Of a stretch of DNA of 6,415 nucleotides, positions 5,489 to 6,415 are shown in pieces. The DNA is from an uncultured Polynucleobacter sp. GTDB lineage: Bacteria; Pseudomonadota; Gammaproteobacteria; Burkholderiales; Burkholderiaceae. Under the pieces are notes generated by a model, which made no database searches, was not told the origin of the DNA, and saw nothing but the letters and a program-made list of their open reading frames with translations. Where the stretch lies: the NCBI GenBank assembly GCA_937996825.1, contig CALKUJ010000266.1:1-6415 (forward strand), written 5' to 3'. How positions within the stretch are numbered: position 1 is the stretch's first letter; each line of letters opens with the position of its first letter. The position numbers were made by a program, and so were the translations under genes.

Positions 5489-6188
5489 GTCGCTTATTCC
5501 TTAAATGTTTATCGATCATATAAGCAATCGTGCCGCCAAATAATCCAGCAATCAATAAAGAGTAATCAGGGAACCAAAGATAGGCGAGCAAACCAATCGA
5601 TCCACCCAAAAGAATGGCGATGCGATTGGCTCTTGGTTTGACTTCAGTGAATGTCAATAAGAAAAAGAGAGGATTGATGAACACCAAACCTAAATTGATA
5701 TAACTGGGCACTTGCCCAGCGACCATGTAACCCAAGACTGTTGCTGGCGTTGATACAGCCCAACATACAAAGGCAAATCCAGTGAAATAAGAAAGGCGAT
5801 CTTCTGCTTTCATTTTCGGAAAATCTCTCATGGAAACAGCCCATGCGGTCATCGCCACAAAATGAACCACCAAGTAATAAAAAGAACTGCGCTGCTTTTC
5901 TGGAAACTGAGGAAAGAGTGTCAAGCACATCGTAAAAAAGCGTGTCGCAGTGAGTGTCACGGCAATCGCAATCGTCACACCTGAGGCACTCAAGACGAGC
6001 ATCTCAACCAGTACCACTTGACCAGGGAGTGCGAACATGAAAAAGCTGGTGGCACTGGTCAACCAAATATCTAGACCATTGGCCTGCCCCATCGCTCCGA
6101 AACCCAACATGCCAGCAAACAAAATAGCAGCAGGCGCTCCAAAAGCATCTTTAGCGCCTTTTATAACGATGTCTCTGTTCAAACTCAT
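5481..6188 (-). CDS. azlC: AzlC-family branched-chain amino acid exporter, large subunit
   Basis: This 235-residue inner-membrane protein is the large subunit of an AzlCD exporter. About seven hydrophobic segments are visible (approximately 17-35, 42-62, 66-86, 133-155, 164-181, 188-205 and 208-225), and it ends in a basic cytoplasmic-looking tail, HLRNKRHA. The N-terminal GAKDAFGAPAAILFAGMLGFGAMG and the central SYFTGFAFVCWAVSTPATVLGYMVAG segment fit the family. The region that usually reads like AGAAQFA is FALPGQVVLVEM here (52-63), so it belongs to a divergent branch. The ATG at 6188 is the natural start, but no convincing Shine-Dalgarno sequence precedes it; the upstream 46 bases are A-rich on this strand and hold no clear promoter. 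The gene follows queG in the same direction and may be read through from it. Family assignment is fairly sure; substrate is inferred. Confidence 0.87.
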   Translation of the reverse strand: MSLNRDIVIKGAKDAFGAPAAILFAGMLGFGAMGQANGLDIWLTSATSFFMFALPGQVVLVEMLVLSASGVTIAIAVTLTATRFFTMCLTLFPQFPEKQRSSFYYLVVHFVAMTAWAVSMRDFPKMKAEDRLSYFTGFAFVCWAVSTPATVLGYMVAGQVPSYINLGLVFINPLFFLLTFTEVKPRANRIAILLGGSIGLLAYLWFPDYSLLIAGLFGGTIAYMIDKHLRNKRHA

Positions 6189-6234
6189 GAAATTCAGTTT
6201 TTTTGATTTTTAGTTTTTATTTATTCGTTCTTTT

Positions 6235-6415
6235 TCAATCTTCGTCAATCTTATTCGATACTTGACTCGCTTGCATCAACGCCCACTCAATGTGTTCTTT
6301 TAGTAGCTCGCTAGCCCCTGGCAAAGCTTGCTGTAAAGCAGTGATGATTTTCTCTTTACCAAGGGCGTCCATGTTTGATGATCTGAGCGCGTTACCCATG
6401 CCCACAGCAAGATTA
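6235..6415 (-). CDS. queG: Epoxyqueuosine reductase, C-terminal end (truncated by window edge)
   Basis: Only the last 59 residues and stop codon are present; the protein is normally about 350-390 long. The tail reads NLAVGMGNALRSS, continues with a helix-rich stretch, and then has LLKEHIEWALMQAS. This matches the HEAT-like C-terminus of QueG, where an (R)N-x-A-V-x-x-GNA motif is followed by a conserved (R/K)EH-x-x-WAL. QueG is a cobalamin- and iron-sulfur-dependent enzyme that reduces epoxyqueuosine to queuosine in tRNA, the last step of queuosine synthesis. Its iron-sulfur cysteines lie outside the window, so the call rests on the C-terminal pattern alone. The stop is TGA at 6237-6235, with azlC starting 46 bases further on in the same direction. 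Confidence 0.75.
   Translation of the reverse strand, partial: NLAVGMGNALRSSNMDALGKEKIITALQQALPGASELLKEHIEWALMQASQVSNKIDED

Noticed and set aside
5644..5928. Minus-strand alternative frame inside azlC
   Set aside because: It sits wholly within azlC in another frame, and its composition is what a shifted membrane-protein gene gives.
6189..6234. Promoter for azlCD in the gap after queG
   Set aside because: The gap is A-rich on the coding strand, but no pair of -35 and -10 boxes at proper spacing could be identified.

Overview
The window looks like chromosomal DNA from a low-GC member of the Betaproteobacteria (Burkholderiales). Protein wording and a GC content that looks mid-40s by eye point towards a Polynucleobacter-like freshwater bacterium. 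This is an inference from sequence style; no database comparison was made. Genes are tightly packed and nearly all housekeeping. There is no mobile element, CRISPR array, rRNA or tRNA that I can see, and no gene-free stretch longer than about 160 bases.

Layout, left to right. The minus strand from 1622 to the left edge encodes the first 540 residues of the DNA polymerase III alpha subunit (dnaE). Three bases away on the plus strand begins gluQ (1626-2528), the glutamyl-Q tRNA(Asp) synthetase. Eight bases after its stop, the minus-strand DEAD-box RNA helicase rhlE (2537-3910) ends. Upstream of rhlE on the same strand is a GlcG/HbpS-type haem-binding-family protein (3977-4384). An AT-rich divergent promoter region (4385-4540) separates it from a plus-strand pair: an ArsR-family regulator with the cysteine spacing of the persulfide sensors BigR/SqrR/YgaV (4541-4879), and a 62-residue DUF2892 membrane protein (4890-5078). 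The right end is all minus strand: azlC and azlD (6188-5117, overlapping by 8 bases), a branched-chain amino acid exporter pair, preceded by the 3' end of queG (6415-6235), the epoxyqueuosine reductase.

Functional themes. gluQ and queG belong to the same chemistry: QueG makes queuosine in tRNA, and GluQ attaches glutamate to queuosine in tRNA(Asp). They lie about 3.7 kb apart with unrelated genes between. The regulator plus DUF2892 pair resembles a stripped-down E. coli ygaVP sulfide-response operon lacking its rhodanese domain.

The most interesting non-coding signal is a near-perfect 13-bp stem-loop whose right arm contains the GTG start codon of the RNA helicase gene. It suggests that translation of a helicase is controlled by a structure the helicase itself might unwind. 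No wholly new system is evident.
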